Translations under genes and position numbers: made by a program | The notes under the pieces: model-generated | Told to the model about the DNA's origin: nothing | What the model saw: only the letters and a program-made list of their open reading frames with translations | The model's database searches: none | Part shown: piece by piece, positions 46,250 through 59,415 of the stretch | Layout of the letters: each line of letters starts with the position of its first letter | How positions within the stretch are numbered: the first letter of the stretch is position 1 | Source of the DNA: Vigna angularis | Lineage: Eukaryota; Streptophyta; Magnoliopsida; Fabales; Fabaceae | DNA length: 64,000 nt | Direction: 5' to 3' | Assembly: GCF_016808095.1 (NCBI RefSeq) | Contig: NC_068977.1 | Span: 7,624,479 to 7,688,478 of the forward strand

Positions 46250-48690
46250 GGCATGAAAGTTGTGTCTATTTCAATCGGTATAAAGTTGGTTTCTCCAACA
46301 AAGCTTGTATTAACCTGACTTGAACACTTTGGAGTGGCCCTTAATTTCGTTGTTTTATGTTTTTCATTACGATAATGATGAAAAGTGTTTTGCATTTACG
46401 AATTAGTTATATTTTATGTATTTATTAAAAAATTTAGAGAATAAGGAAATAGATAGTAAATATTTAAGTTTATAATTAAGTTTTGAATACAATAAACTTG
46501 AAAAATAATTTGTAGGTTTAGAAAGTTAATATTTACGTAAAGATATATAAATAATAGATTTTGTAAAAATATAAAAAATAAAAATGTGTAAATATAAAAT
46601 ATATTTTTTAAAAATAAAATATATAAAAAAATATGTAGAATAAATTTGTTAAAAAATAAATTGATTTAATATATATTGTTAGATTAATTTAATTAATATA
46701 TTGATAAATTCGTCTAGATGTTGTTAGATTCCTAATCAGTATATTAACATATATATTCGACTAATATTTTTCACCTATGAAAAACAACTCTTCTCTCAAA
46801 ATGAATCTTTTAAAGATATAAAAAGATATAGATAGAACATGTATTTTACATCGGTCTAATAAAAAAAATGTGAAATTTTCAAATCATGGCGGTCAAGAGG
46901 ATTTGTGAGAGATGCAAAAGGAAAATGAATGTTTCTTTCTACACCTTTCCACATTTTTATAAAATTTAAAACTATCCTTTACATTTCAAAAATCCTACAT
47001 TATATTTTTTTTCTTTAATGAATTTTAAAATATGTTGAAAAAAGAATTTAACAAATTTTTAAATTTGTTAAAAAATATTTTAAGATTTTGAAATTTGTTA
47101 AAGTTTTTAAAAAATCTTTTAACAAAATTTTGAAATATGTTGAATGATTTTTTTTAATGGATTTTAAAATTTGTTGGAAGATTTTTTTCTTCAACTTATT
47201 TTAAAATTTATTAAAGGATTTTTTTGAAAATTTTAATGAATTTTTAAAATTTCAAAATTCATTGAAATTTATTATTTTTAGGATGTGAAAGTACAGGAGA
47301 AATGTGAAAAGATGCAAAGTGAAATATTTAAAGAAAATATAGATGTGAGAATATAACAACCGGCCCAAAATTCTAAAAGTTGTGAAGAATAAAAGTAAAG
47401 GGTGTGAATGTTAAGAAAAACGGGTTGAACCATTTCTAGTAGTAAAACAAAATAGGGTGTATAAAAATGAAAATGAGTGGTGTTAAAATCATGAATTAGA
47501 CCTAAAAATATTGTAAAAATGAACGCTATGTTTTCCTTTCTTTTTTTTCTCTCTTATCATTATTTATATTTTTACCTTTTTCATTGAAATTTGCTATTAT
47601 TATTTAAAATATTTTTTAAATTTAATTTTTATTTATCACTTATTTTCAAAAATAAAATTTATTCATTTTGGACAAAATTGATAATATTTAGGGAGAAGTC
47701 CTTTTAACAACACGTTTTTCACAAAAGTAAAATAGCACAAGAGAATTGGTACAACACCCTATACGAGTTGTGAAAATGATAAAGATCTTCTTGTGTTTTA
47801 ATTTGAAAATATGTTTAGAAAAAAATTCCTGAACTTTTCTTAGGATTTGAAATGGAAGACACACTTTAAGATTGGTTACCACTAAACATGAATTAATCCA
47901 AGTGGATTATATAAGTGTGAAGGTTTGCATCCAAAAGAAAAACATGCTTATGTAAATAAAATAAAGAATTTGAAGAATATAGGTAAAGATTGGCATAAAC
48001 AAAGAATTTAGAAGAAGTGGAATAGAAGATAACAAAAACTAAGTAAACAAAATGGAGGAGATTTACGTAAGATGGAAGAAGGAGAGTGTCACTTGAAGAT
48101 AGCAAGAACTTGTATTTTCATGATAAACATCCTTTAATTGTATGATCTTAACTCAAATACAAATAAAATTGTTAATTATACCAATTTTATAAGTAAAAGA
48201 AAATATAATAAAAGGAAGAATAATTCTAAAAATTACAATAAAATTAATTTCTATTTTACAAACAAGCATTTTTATTTACTTAAATCCAATAAAGATCCTA
48301 CTTATCCCACAAAATTATCAACCTGATATTAAATACTTAAAAATGTGGATTTGGTTAACTAAAATAATATTGTCTAATTCTTATCAAAGAAAAATAAATT
48401 AAAAGACTTTTAATTTTACACCATGTAGAATATATATTGCCTTGTAACTTTATTTTATTTTATGGAATTAAGAAAGCATGGAATGATGGTCACATGGTTT
48501 GCAAGAATGATTCAAAATCTCCATGGGAGATGGTTGATAAAAAAAATTAGCAACTTTCATACATGGAGCTACCCATCGCGAGGAAGATGTGTCTTTGATA
48601 CCATTGGTCACATTACCCTTTTACCATAGCTTATACTGTGCTTGGAGTCACTCACTCACATTAGGTCTTTAGAATATATGTATGAAAGAC
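46250..48690. other. AT-rich intergenic DNA
   Basis: No gene recognised. 47000-47290 has degenerate repeats of TTTTAAAATTTGTT words. Confidence 0.5.

Positions 48691-48693
<3 letters not shown>

Positions 48694-48764
<71 letters not shown>
48694..48764. repeat. (TA)n tract, left border of TA-flanked element 1
   Basis: About 35 TA units directly joined to the element at 48765. Confidence 0.95.
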
Positions 48765-48767
<3 letters not shown>

Positions 48768-50498
48768 GGTTTGCTCACATTCAGAAAAAAAAATATGTTC
48801 ATATATTATGAATTTTAAGTTTTAATGTAAAGAGTATTTGAATAATTTTCATTCTCAAAACTAAAAAAAAAAACAAGAAACCCTAAACCCTTACTCACCT
48901 CTCTCTCATTCCTTATTCCTCTCAACCCTTTCTCTTTCATCTCTCTCATTCCAACATTCTCTATATCATTCTTACATAGCTCTAAACGAAAAAATCAGAA
49001 ATACTCACATAACCCTAATTCACCTTCCTTGCTTATTTAATTTGTTTCTCTCTCATCTCCGCCCTCTCTCACATCTACACACCAACCCACAACAACGCAA
49101 TTTGTTGTTCTTTCACTGTTCGTCCATTTGTTTTCTACTTTAATAATAAAATAATTGATGATGTTGATTTTTTATTAGAGGACTGTGTTATATCTTTTTT
49201 CTTTTTGATTGTTATTAAATTTGTAAAAAATTAAAGTCTACAATAATTTCAAAACTACAAAAAAACAACAAGAAACCCCACGAAAAGGACGTTAGCATCA
49301 ACCCATAAATAGTTGCAAAACATTTAGTTTCTACAATTTTGATAAAATCATAAAAATGAAAAAAAAGTAGAAGTTATTAAGTTAAACTATGAGCCTAATT
49401 TATTAAGTTTAAATTCCAAATTTGAAATTCAATGTGTTTTGTTTTTCTTAATTTCACTTATGCGGCAAATGATAAATGAGAATGATAACATCATGTTCAT
49501 ATTGACCAAACAAGTTGGAGATGCGTATTGTTTAAAATAAACTTACATGATGTGATATATATCTATGCAGTTTTTCTTGGAAAGTGCTTAATATTCTACA
49601 ATTTGCTCAAATCTAGAAGATGAGTAATTTGTTAGAATATTTTTCTTTTTATAAAAATGAAATGAAAATATGCTTATCAATATGACACATTCGAAAGGGA
49701 ACGAACATTGGTCTCTTTTCTGAATAAGGGAACATAGTCAACAACAACAATTTTCTGTGTTCATAACTCTCTTCAATAATTTGTTCCTGTTAAATCATTT
49801 AGTACGATGTGTAGGAGTTTCATTTTTTGATGTGTTTTGACTTTGGTTATGTGCAAAGAGGTGAAAAGTATAGTCCAAAATATTGTTTTAAGCGGAAAAT
49901 ATGTTTTTAGAATTATTTTTAAAAAGACCTCAGGAATCGATTTTTTGGACAATGACTTATCCCTTCCGGAATCCCCTAGTAACGGGTTTTCTCTTCTGGA
50001 AAATATTTTCGGACAACTTAATAGTCAAAATATCAAATCTCTCTATAGATAAACTACTAATTCTAAAATTTAAAAAGAAATTTAATAACAATCACACAAC
50101 CTTCCAATCAAAAATCAACATCAACATCAATTATTTTATTTTGTTATTAAAGTGAAAAACAAATGAACGAACATAACAAGAGTAACAAATTGTAATGTCG
50201 CGGATTACTGTGGTGAGAAAGGATGGAGATGAGACAGAAATAAATTGGATAAGTGAGAAAGGTGGATTAGGATTAAGTGAGGGAGGTGAATCAGGGTTAT
50301 CTGAGTATTTCTGATTTTTTCAGTTGGGATGAGTAAAGATTTTGTTTTGTTGTTTTTAGTTTGAGAATAGAAATTATTAATATCATTGACCTTAAAACTT
50401 AGAATTCATCCATAATCTATAGAGGTATTTTTATTTACTAAAATCCAATACATTTTATTAAAAATGTAACAACTAAAAACACGTATGTAAGCCACACA

Positions 50499-50506
<8 letters not shown>
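48765..50506. mobile_element. TA-flanked inverted-repeat element 1
   Basis: About 1.74 kb between two long (TA)n tracts. The left part (48810-49070: TTTTAAGTTTTAATG, TTTTCATTCTCAAAACTAAAA, CTTACTCACCTCTCTC, AAAAAATCAGAAATACTCAC) recurs inverted at the right (50490-50210). No coding capacity seen. The arrangement recalls Micron-type elements of rice, which sit inside (TA)n microsatellites. Confidence 0.65.
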
Positions 50507-50574
<68 letters not shown>

Positions 50575-50740
50575 CATATATGTATATATATGTACGTACG
50601 TAGATATATGTACGTACATATACGTACATATACGTACATATATCTACGTACGGACATATATCTACGTACATATATATCTATGTACGTACATATATATACA
50701 TATATATATATGTACATACATATATATATATATATATATC
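50507..50740. repeat. (TA)n and degenerate TACGTACATA tract between elements 1 and 2
   Basis: 50507-50568 is pure TA. 50569-50740 is a mixture of TACGTA, TACATA and TATATA. Frames here that read endless Tyr-Ile are not genes. Confidence 0.95.
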
Positions 50741-51565
50741 GTGGATTCTAAGTTTTAATGTTAAGGGTATTTTAATGATTTTCATTCTCAAAACTAAAAA
50801 AAAAAACTCAAAACCCTTACTCACCTCTCTCATTCCTCTCAACCCTTTCTCTTTCATTTCTCTCACTCCAACCTTTTCTCTGTCATCCCTACTCTAGCCC
50901 CAATTGAAAAAATCAGAAACACTTGCTTTTAAACAATTTGCTTTTGTAAAGAGTTGAGTCATTGACATATTCACCTCAATTTCACCATCTTCACTAACCT
51001 CTCAACCCTCCCGGCCAATTACCAATATGTCATTATGTTTGTGAAAATTAAATAAAATTATATATGACAAAAATTATAAAATGAAAACTCATTATAAAAT
51101 CATTTTTTTGTAAGAAATTGTTTAAATACGAATGTTTTTTTATTTTTTCCAGGCCAATTATCAATTCCTTTTGATGTCATTATGCTTGTGAAAATTATAT
51201 AAAATTAGATAAGACAAAAATTATAAAATGAAAACTCATTATAAAATCATTTTTTGTAAGAAATTGTTTAACAACGAGTATTTCTGATTTTTTTCAGGTC
51301 AATTACCAATTCCTTTATGCTTGTGAAAATTTGATAAAATTATATTAGACAAAATTTATAAAATGAAAACTCATTATAAAATCATATAATTTTTTGTAAG
51401 ATTCTTTAACGGCAACTGTTTCTGATTTTTTCAATTGGAGCTACATACCCTGAATCTTAAAACTTAGAATTCATAATATACAAAGGTGTTTTTGTCTACT
51501 AAAACTAAAATCCGGTACACATTTGCAAAACGTACCAACTAAAAACAAGCGTATATTAGAAAACT

Positions 51566-51567
<2 letters not shown>
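50741..51567. mobile_element. TA-flanked inverted-repeat element 2
   Basis: A shorter relative of element 1, again between TA tracts. The left arm matches the left arm of element 1 (TTCTAAGTTTTAATGTTAAG, AAACCCTTACTCACCTCTC). The right arm (51400-51567) is its inverted partner and matches 50380-50500 of element 1 (CTACTAAAA, CCAACTAAAAACA). Three tandem ~140-bp units fill 51013-51430. Confidence 0.65.
51013..51430 (+). repeat. Three tandem ~140-bp units inside element 2
   Basis: Units start GGCCAATTACCAAT, GGCCAATTATCAAT and GGTCAATTACCAAT (about 51013, 51153 and 51298). Each has GAAAACTCATTATAAAATCA and ends in a TTTTTCAGG-like junction. Confidence 0.8.

Positions 51568-51648
<81 letters not shown>
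51568..51648. repeat. (TA)n tract, right border of element 2
   Basis: About 40 TA units joined directly to the right end of element 2. Confidence 0.95.
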
Positions 51649-51651
<3 letters not shown>

Positions 51652-52162
51652 TTAAAAATATTATAATTTTAGTTCAATAATATATGAATAAAGATATATT
51701 TCAAAGACTTATTGATTTATTTAGTCGATTAATGTTTAACCTGATTTTAGTTTTTTTTTAATAAATTGTTATAAAGTTGTGATATAAAAATTATAAAATT
51801 CATAAAATCAATATCGGTTTTATTTAAAAGGTTTAATTTATTAATTTAATTGCAGATACATTTATTATAAATGTTTTCCATTATATTATATTTTTATGAA
51901 TTAAAAATTGTTAAGATATAGATAAAAAAGTTAATTTTGAAGAAGATGCATGATATAATTCATTTTTACAGTAAATATATATATCCGTTAACAAAATTAA
52001 GTGAAAAAAAGAACAAATTTGATAATGATAAATCAAGGAACTTTTATTTTTAATAAAAGATAGTAAATTTTTATTTTCAATCAAAGAACCCTAGCACCAG
52101 TTTGATAAGCAGAGAAAAAGTGACAGAAAAAGGATTTGCAGAGCTAAATCAAAATCTAAACA
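51649..52162. promoter_or_regulatory. Upstream region and 5' UTR of RRP8
   Basis: AT-rich upstream DNA with AACCCTAG (a telo-box-like AAACCCTA motif, 52087-52094) about 70 bp before the ATG. Such motifs are common upstream of plant ribosome-biogenesis genes. Assignment is by position only. Confidence 0.35.
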
Positions 52163-54090
52163 ATGGGTGAGAGTAAGAAACGAAAGAGACGAGGAGGCAA
52201 GAAGGGTAAGGAGGAACAACAGGCTATTCCTTCCCCTTCTGCGAAGCGCATAAAGTTGAAGGAACCCTCCACCTTTCTGGAAAAGGTACTGCATAATCAA
52301 AACACAACCTTTTATTTGTAAATTTATGTTTTTTTTTCTTGGTTTGATGGGAATGGTTTGTTTGTCGCAGATGCGAGCGAGGTTGTCTGGTGGGCATTTC
52401 AGGATGATTAACGAGAAGCTCTACACTTGCACGTATGTTATGTTGTGTTGTCTGTTCGCCTGTTTTATTTTCTTCATTGTTTTCTGCACCTCAAACTTAG
52501 ATTTTCTGTTATATGTTGTTCTTTATGTTGTGTCATGTCTTTTCAGTGGAAAGGAGGCTCTAGATTATTTCAAGGAAGAACCATCGTTATTTGACATGGT
52601 AAGGGTTCTTTTAACTCACATTCTTTAGATATAAAAAGGAACTCATGATTTCTTGTGTGATTGAACCAAATTTTGTTTCGATTTTTCTGGCATGGATTTT
52701 AGTGGTTTCTATATCATTCTTATTGTCGGTCTCAATTTGTCTTTCATTTATCTGGCTAGTATCATGCAGGATACAAATCGCAGATGTCAAATTGGCCTGA
52801 ACAGCCGGTTAATGTAATTATCAAGTGGCTGAAAAAACAGAGCCCTTCTTTTGTTATTGCTGATTTTGGTTGTGGTGAGAAGTTACTCTGATCCTATTGC
52901 AAATTTTCACTTTTACCTGATGCCTAAGTTCTTTTGCTCATTTTTAGTGCCTTCATGTTTCTATTCCAGGGGAAGCACTCATTGCTAAAACTTTGAAGAA
53001 TAAAGTCTTCTCTCTGGATCTTGTCTCTAGTGATCCAAATGTAATTGCTTGTGACATGGCAAATGTATGTTTTCCTTCTTGTAAGCCTGTGCACATTGGA
53101 AGTTACTTTTAGAGCATCAGTAGTAATTTTATTTTTCATCCATCCTTGTCATTATTCATCATAATATGTGAAAAGTCAGTTTATGATTGGTCAGTTTTTG
53201 GCATTCATTTCACAAAAGTGTAATGTTTCATGTATTTGGAAAATAAACATTATGTGATCATGAATATTTTTATTGATATGAATATTATGATATGCTATTA
53301 TTACTGGTAACATTGCAAAGCAAATGCAACTGGTCAGGCTTCAGGTTTGCATTTTTTGTTAGTTTCAAAATAAACGAAGTAGAGTCCTAAACTGAGAACT
53401 GTCTCAACTCAAAGCACTTATTTGAAGGTTATAAACCAGATTACTTACAAGTGCTTCTGTGAAATATTGGCAGACTCCCCTTGCCTCCTCATCTGTTAAC
53501 GTTGCTGTGTTCTGTCTTTCATTGATGGGAACCAACTACCAAAGTTACATTGAAGAATCAAATAGGGTGCTAAAGCCAGGGTTTGTTTCCTTTTGCATGA
53601 TCTTAACTTCTCTTGGTGGACATTGCATCCCTACTGAGAATCTGACTTGTATAGTTTTCTTTAACAGTGGCTGGCTTTTGATAGCAGAAGTTAAGAGTAG
53701 GTTTGATCCAAATACTGGAGGAGCAGACCCTGAAAAGTTTTCAAATGCTATTTCTGAGCTAGGTTTCAAATCTGTAAAGAAGGTGTGGATATGTTCATTT
53801 CGTTACTGTAATTAACTTGGATTTGAGTTTTGCTAACTGGTGTTTACACCCATGCAGGACTTCTCAAATAAAATGTTTATTTTGTTTTACTTTACAAAAA
53901 AGGTATGCAGCAAATTGCAGTGAATATATATGATTTCATTTTTTTTTTCTCCTTTGTTCTTTATATATTTGCAGGATATAATCATCTCTACTGATTCATC
54001 TTACTGTTATGTGTGTAGGATAAGCAAATTTCTAAGAGGAAGGAGATTGAATGGCCAACACTTAAACCTTGTTTGTATAAGCGTAGATGA
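52163..54090 (+). CDS. RRP8: Ribosomal RNA-processing protein 8 (rRNA methyltransferase)
   Basis: Nine exons: 52163-52285, 52371-52432, 52547-52598, 52760-52874, 52970-53064, 53474-53580, 53668-53782, 53858-53902 and 54019-54090, giving 261 residues with every junction GT-AG and in frame. A basic nucleolar-type N-terminus ([16 protein letters not shown] and AKRIKLK) precedes [36 protein letters not shown], the SAM-binding motif [35 protein letters not shown] and the C-terminal [22 protein letters not shown] and [15 protein letters not shown]8 methylates adenine N1 in large-subunit rRNA in the nucleolus. The length is close to the plant family. The usual GDA after motif I is GEA here, with the acidic residue kept. 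The start is the first ATG after the leader, and no upstream in-frame ATG competes. Confidence 0.92.
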
Positions 54091-55430
54091 TGTTATAACA
54101 TTTATTTTTTTCCTTTTCTCTGTACTCAAATGTTATCTGTATCAGTTAAATCGTTCATCTTTTTTAATTTTAGCATACTGTACCATTTTTTATAATTTTA
54201 AACGTAATAAACAATTATTATTACAATTTTCCAACTTATATTTGTATGAATAAATGTATAAATTAGTTATTTGTTAAAAATAATTATAGTTTGTAAATAT
54301 ATTGGTATGTATAGTATCAAATTGTAATTTAAACGGTTATTACTTAGGCAAAAGAATATTTAGTGTGAATGGGAAAAGAAATATTCAATGTAAATGAAAA
54401 CAACTTTAAATAAAAATTAAACAATTTTTAGTATGAAAAAGCTTAATAATAATATGTATATCACAAAACAACTTGATTTCGGGTTAAAAATAACACCTAG
54501 TTAGGTAATTTAATTTAATTTAAATAAAAAATTATTTGTAACAAACCTGTCAAATATAATTTAAAAATAATAATGATTAAATTTTTAAATTAATAACAAT
54601 GTTTATCATAATATTTTTAACATTGATATTAATAATGCACATTTAATACTATAATTGAATTTAGCTTAATGATAACAACTTTATAAAATAATTTGAATAA
54701 ATAACAGCTACAATGCCAATTTTTTTTTATTTAAGCATAAATTCTAAATTCTTTAAGTATATTAAAACTTCTAGTTCTACTTTTTAATTTAACATTTTAC
54801 ATTTTAATTCTATATGTCCATAACTTTATAATAATAACTAATTTAAAAAAATATTTATCAGCCATATAAAAATTAATTAAATCAATAATTATGTCAATAA
54901 TTTTAAAATAGTTAAGTCAATAATCCGTATTCAACATAAAATAATTACTATATAAATATGATTATATAATAATACTCTATATCTATATGTAACAATTTTT
55001 TTTCATTTTTTGTGTTTATATTTATTTTTCAATTTTATCTTTTAAATAATTTTTTTAAATAAAAATTAATTATTTTATCATTTTTTATTTAACCACTTTT
55101 TAAAGTTAATTATTTTTTAAATTAACAAATTACGTACAAAATAAAAAACTATTTATAATAAAATTATAAATTTATTTACATTTAATTTTATAAATATAAT
55201 AATAATAATGATGATGTTTAAAATTCTGAACACTAACATTATATGAAAAAAATATCTATTTACAAAATGTATTATTATAACTTCTTAATGTTAATTAAAT
55301 TAAATTAAACTATTCTAATAATTCAACTACATTAACTACTTTTTTTTTAATTTTATTTCAGACATAATGATGAATATTAAAAATCAATAAGTTTATTCAA
55401 AGTTAATTCAGTTTAAAATCTAGCTGAGAA
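54091..55430. other. AT-rich intergenic DNA
   Basis: 3' flank of RRP8, then about 1.2 kb of very AT-rich sequence with no feature recognised. Confidence 0.5.
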
Positions 55431-57933
55431 AAAGAAAGAGGTGAATTGAGTAAATCTGGGTTTGGGGGAACTTTTTGAAGAAAAAGGTTTATCTGAGAGA
55501 AAAATTCGAGGGTTTAATGTGGCAGATGCCTAAGTGTTGATTTTGCAGGATCTAATCATCTCTTCTCCCTCTGTCCGAGTCTTCTTTTTTAGGTTTGTTT
55601 CCGTCTATGCTTGTTTCTGTAATTTCCAATAAACATGGATAATATACTGAAATGATTGGCAGTAGCAGTATATGGTTTTCTGGTGGTATCATGGTTATAT
55701 TCTTACATTATAGAATTTGTATGTCAAATTTCTTCTTTTACTTCATTGTTTGCTGCTTCTTGTGTTGTTGTACACTTTAAACATGTGTGTGTGGTGGGGG
55801 AATGGATCCCCGAATGCTCAAGTTGATTGAATTGTTTTTTTTTTTCTCTGTTTGTGCCTATGTATTGATTTTTTTTCAGGTGCGGGCAAAAAACTCAGGC
55901 TGGATAAGATGCTGGCGGATATTTTGTAGTGTGGGTGCAGATGCATTTTTTTCAAGGGAAAAAACCTGAGATAAATCAGGAAGGGTTAGGACAAGGATTT
56001 GTTAGTGCGTTGTTTAATTTTGTAAACGCATGCGTCTGGTGGCAGTGGACAGTGGAACTTGTCGGACTTTGACAAATTTCTGAAAGGAGAGGCATGGGTG
56101 GGATAACTGCGAATAACCTCCTGTAAACGCCCATGGGGCATTAGAATCCATGAAGTGCGGTGGGGTACTTGGGGTGAGGTCCGGTGGTGAATGCTGAGAT
56201 CTTTTCAGGGTCGAGGGACACTCTCCCATCTTAGGTGATGTGGCCTAGGTAGGTAACTTCTGAAACTCCAAAGATACAATACTTAGATAAAAAAACTTGT
56301 TAGAAACAAGTGCGTCTAAAACTAAGCCGAAATGTGTTTTATGTTCAGGGAGATAAGAACTGCTATAGGAATATTATCTAAGAAACCAAGGGCAAATTGT
56401 TGGTTGAAATTAATGAACCAAGTAATTCGTTATTGATTTGAAGGTGGATAGAAAATTAGTAAACCCAAAAGATATTGATTAGAAGTTGATCCACATTAGG
56501 AATATGGAATTGGGAATTTATCCTTGACTTAACAACATATAAGGCCCTATAGTTAACACAAAATTGCCATGACCTACCTATCTTTCTTCTTAACAAGGAG
56601 AATAGGGGAGGAGGAGTAGGGGTTGTGGGTAAGAATTGTGATTCCTTCTTGTAACATTTTGTGGATGGTGGTGGTAATGGCCTCTTTATGGGACTGGGAT
56701 AGCAATAGGGTTTGACTATCATGGGAGGGGTGTAGTAGGTGCGATAGGGTTTGTTTTGTTTGTTTTCGCAAATGTTCTAGTGTTTCACTTTCAATTGTCA
56801 TTACCGTTGTTTATTTTGTATTGCTGATATTTTTATCATATTTTCTTTAGAATGTCAGCTTCCCATCTCCCTATTTATTTCTATGGTGGGAATTATGAAT
56901 ATGAATTCCCTTTTGTCAACTCAAAATGGGAATGTGTACGCATAAAATAATGATAAAAAATTTAAGGTAGAAAACCCTCTCAGTGTGAGTAAGGAAAATC
57001 CTATATGCATCAATGGAATTACCTGCATGTGATTCCTTCTAGCTCCTCAGAACTCAGTACATCTTTGCAAGTCCTATGCATTAACAAGTGTATTTAATTG
57101 TGTTGTGGCTGCTGTTATGGAGGAATCTCCAAGATTTAGCAGTCACAGATCACAGTCATAGATTCACAAGCTAACTGATCATGTTATGGATCTGTTAGTA
57201 AACCAAAATAGTGAACATTTTTATTCATTAACCTCAGTATACACGTTCAAGAAACAAGTGAGGCTCCCTGAATTATTTGGTTGAAGCTTTAACAATTTGC
57301 AGTCAGATGACTGCAGAAACAAAAGACTTCATTCACTAGCATTTGAAAGTATGAATTCTACTATTAAGTGAGATTTTTCAATTTGAGTTGTTTTTCTGAA
57401 ACTAGGTTTTTTATGCGTACAATTTCAAATTTTGCACCAACCTTTTGCACCCTGTCCATTCTCAAAGCTCATTTCTTCTACAAAGACATGGAGAAAATGT
57501 CAATCAATTTTTTAGTGTACAAGACATGAGTAAACTCAGAACCAGCCTGAGTATCGGGTATCATAGGATGAATAAGTATACGTTCCCCGTGAACTTTACC
57601 CATATAATTTCACAATTCCTAAATCCATCGTGGGCTTTTGAACATCACAAATTTGATTCTGGAAGGTATGTAATGGGAGGAAGGGGAGTTATTCGGGATT
57701 GTATGGCCTGATTTAGTTGTCAATGTATTGTGCTCTCCTTTTTTGTTAAATAGTTGAGGCCTTTGTTATCTATATTATTATATCTTGATTATTTTCATTT
57801 CATTTTAATAATCACTAAATTTCATTGTTTCATAGACAGAAAAAAAGTATTTCTATTTCACTAGCAAATTTTTTAATGCTTAATATTCAGGTGAGAAATA
57901 TAAAGTTGGCAACAAGAAGTTCACAGTAACAGT
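55431..57933 (+). other. Probable 5' UTR and leader introns of MAT1
   Basis: 55440-55600 has a leader-like composition (TCTTCTCCCTCTGTCC) and could be the first non-coding exon. An acceptor TTAATATTCAG at about 57890 precedes the coding exon. A gypsy reverse-transcriptase remnant lies between them on the opposite strand. The leader structure is inferred. Confidence 0.3.
56010..56801 (-). pseudogene. Ty3/gypsy reverse transcriptase remnant
   Basis: Minus-strand frames from 56801 down show TTTIHKMLQEGIT, PILLVKKKDR, then WQFCVNYRALYVVKSRI and FHIPNVDQLL, the fingers and palm start of Ty3/gypsy reverse transcriptase. Further on (56290-56010) pieces resemble the YLGH and GVYRRL region near the end of the domain. 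Frameshifts and stops break it, and the catalytic YxDD block is not seen. No LTRs found. Confidence 0.75.
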
Positions 57934-59357
57934 ATGGTGGTCTCCAGTACAAATCCCCACAGCAAGGAGATAGCCATCAGAAGGAGGATTTCTAGCATGT
58001 AATTTTTTTAATTTTTTTTAATCTTTTATTGTATTGTAATGAATGTATCTTTGCTTGTTTTGTATATCTGACATGCGGAATAATAATCATCATCGTATGT
58101 GATGTGTCTTTTTGGTTTTCATCTGGTAGTATGAAAATCATGCAAATACATCTAATTTAAACTAAAATAATCCTGCAGAATTTGCAGGATAAATTGTGCC
58201 TTTTTTATGAAAAAAATATTGAAGCTGCAGTAGTTGGAGAAGTTAATATTCGGCACATTACTATAATGTCATCGTTAGTGGGTAGTATTGCATTAGTTAA
58301 TATAGGGTACATTACTATAATATGCTGCACTACTTCCCCACCAATTTTCACATCAAATAATTCCAATTAAATTTTGCAATTCAAATAGAAAAACCTGGGT
58401 AGTATTACAGAATATGTTTACTCATTGCTGAAGGGTCCAATTGAGCAAGGCATTGGACCATATGTTTAGTTTCTTTGGTTGGTTTTGTGGCTGGGAAAAG
58501 AAGAGCTGGGATGTTGGCACGAAGTGTAGAGTTTTTTGGTTTCTTTCGAGAGCCATGCCTTCTAATCCACATTATACTAGCAAGTGTAGCTGCGATATAA
58601 TGTCAATTATATTTAGAGTTCTTAATGAATACGTATACTAAATTACACATGTTTTGTGCAATAGAAATAAGTATCATGATCATTGCACTATATTCGGCAC
58701 TTTAATTCTTAGCGTGTTTGGCCGTTTTATTTCAAATTCAGTCAGTTATATAATTTTGCTAACTAAACTGTAAATTTATAGATTTAACAAACGTGAAGAC
58801 GATTTCCCATCTTTGAGGGAATATAATGATTACTTGGAGGAAGTAGAGGACATGAGTAAGCTTTTATTGTCTTGTTAACAGCTGTTTCACTTGATAACTT
58901 TTGCTTTCTTTTCGTGATTTACCTACCTTTTCCCCCATTGCAGCATTTAACTTGATTGAAGGAATAGATATTTCAGCCATTGAAGAAAAAATTGCTAAAT
59001 ACCAGGAAGAAAATGCCGAACAAATAATGATTAATCGAGCTAGGAAGGTACATTTCAGTAATAGACTTTTCATTCATGGTCTCAATCACAAAAAGAGTGC
59101 AACTTAAGTGTGTTATATAAGTACAAGTTTCCTGTCATTTTTTAATCTGTTTTTATGCTGATATTAATTAATCAGGCTGAAGAGTTGGCTGCAGCTCTGG
59201 CAGCAAGTAAGGGACAGCCTGCACTAACTGACAACGATGTGGTGAGCATTGGACTTTTATAAATTGATTGCTATTACTTTCTGGCACAGTATTCAAACTT
59301 TATTTAGTTTAGACTGTTATGTGATATTGGGCTTTAGTCTTATCATGTTACTGCCTC

Positions 59358-59415
<58 letters not shown>

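Noticed and set aside
50406..50866. Tyr-Ile-rich frames on both strands
   Set aside because: Translation of (TA)n and TACGTA repeats.
52326..52628. 100-codon frame inside RRP8
   Set aside because: It reads through introns. The conserved parts belong to exons 2 and 3 of RRP8.
57445..57711. 88-codon frame upstream of MAT1
   Set aside because: No domain, and it is not in phase with the MAT1 first exon. Probably chance in leader or intron DNA.
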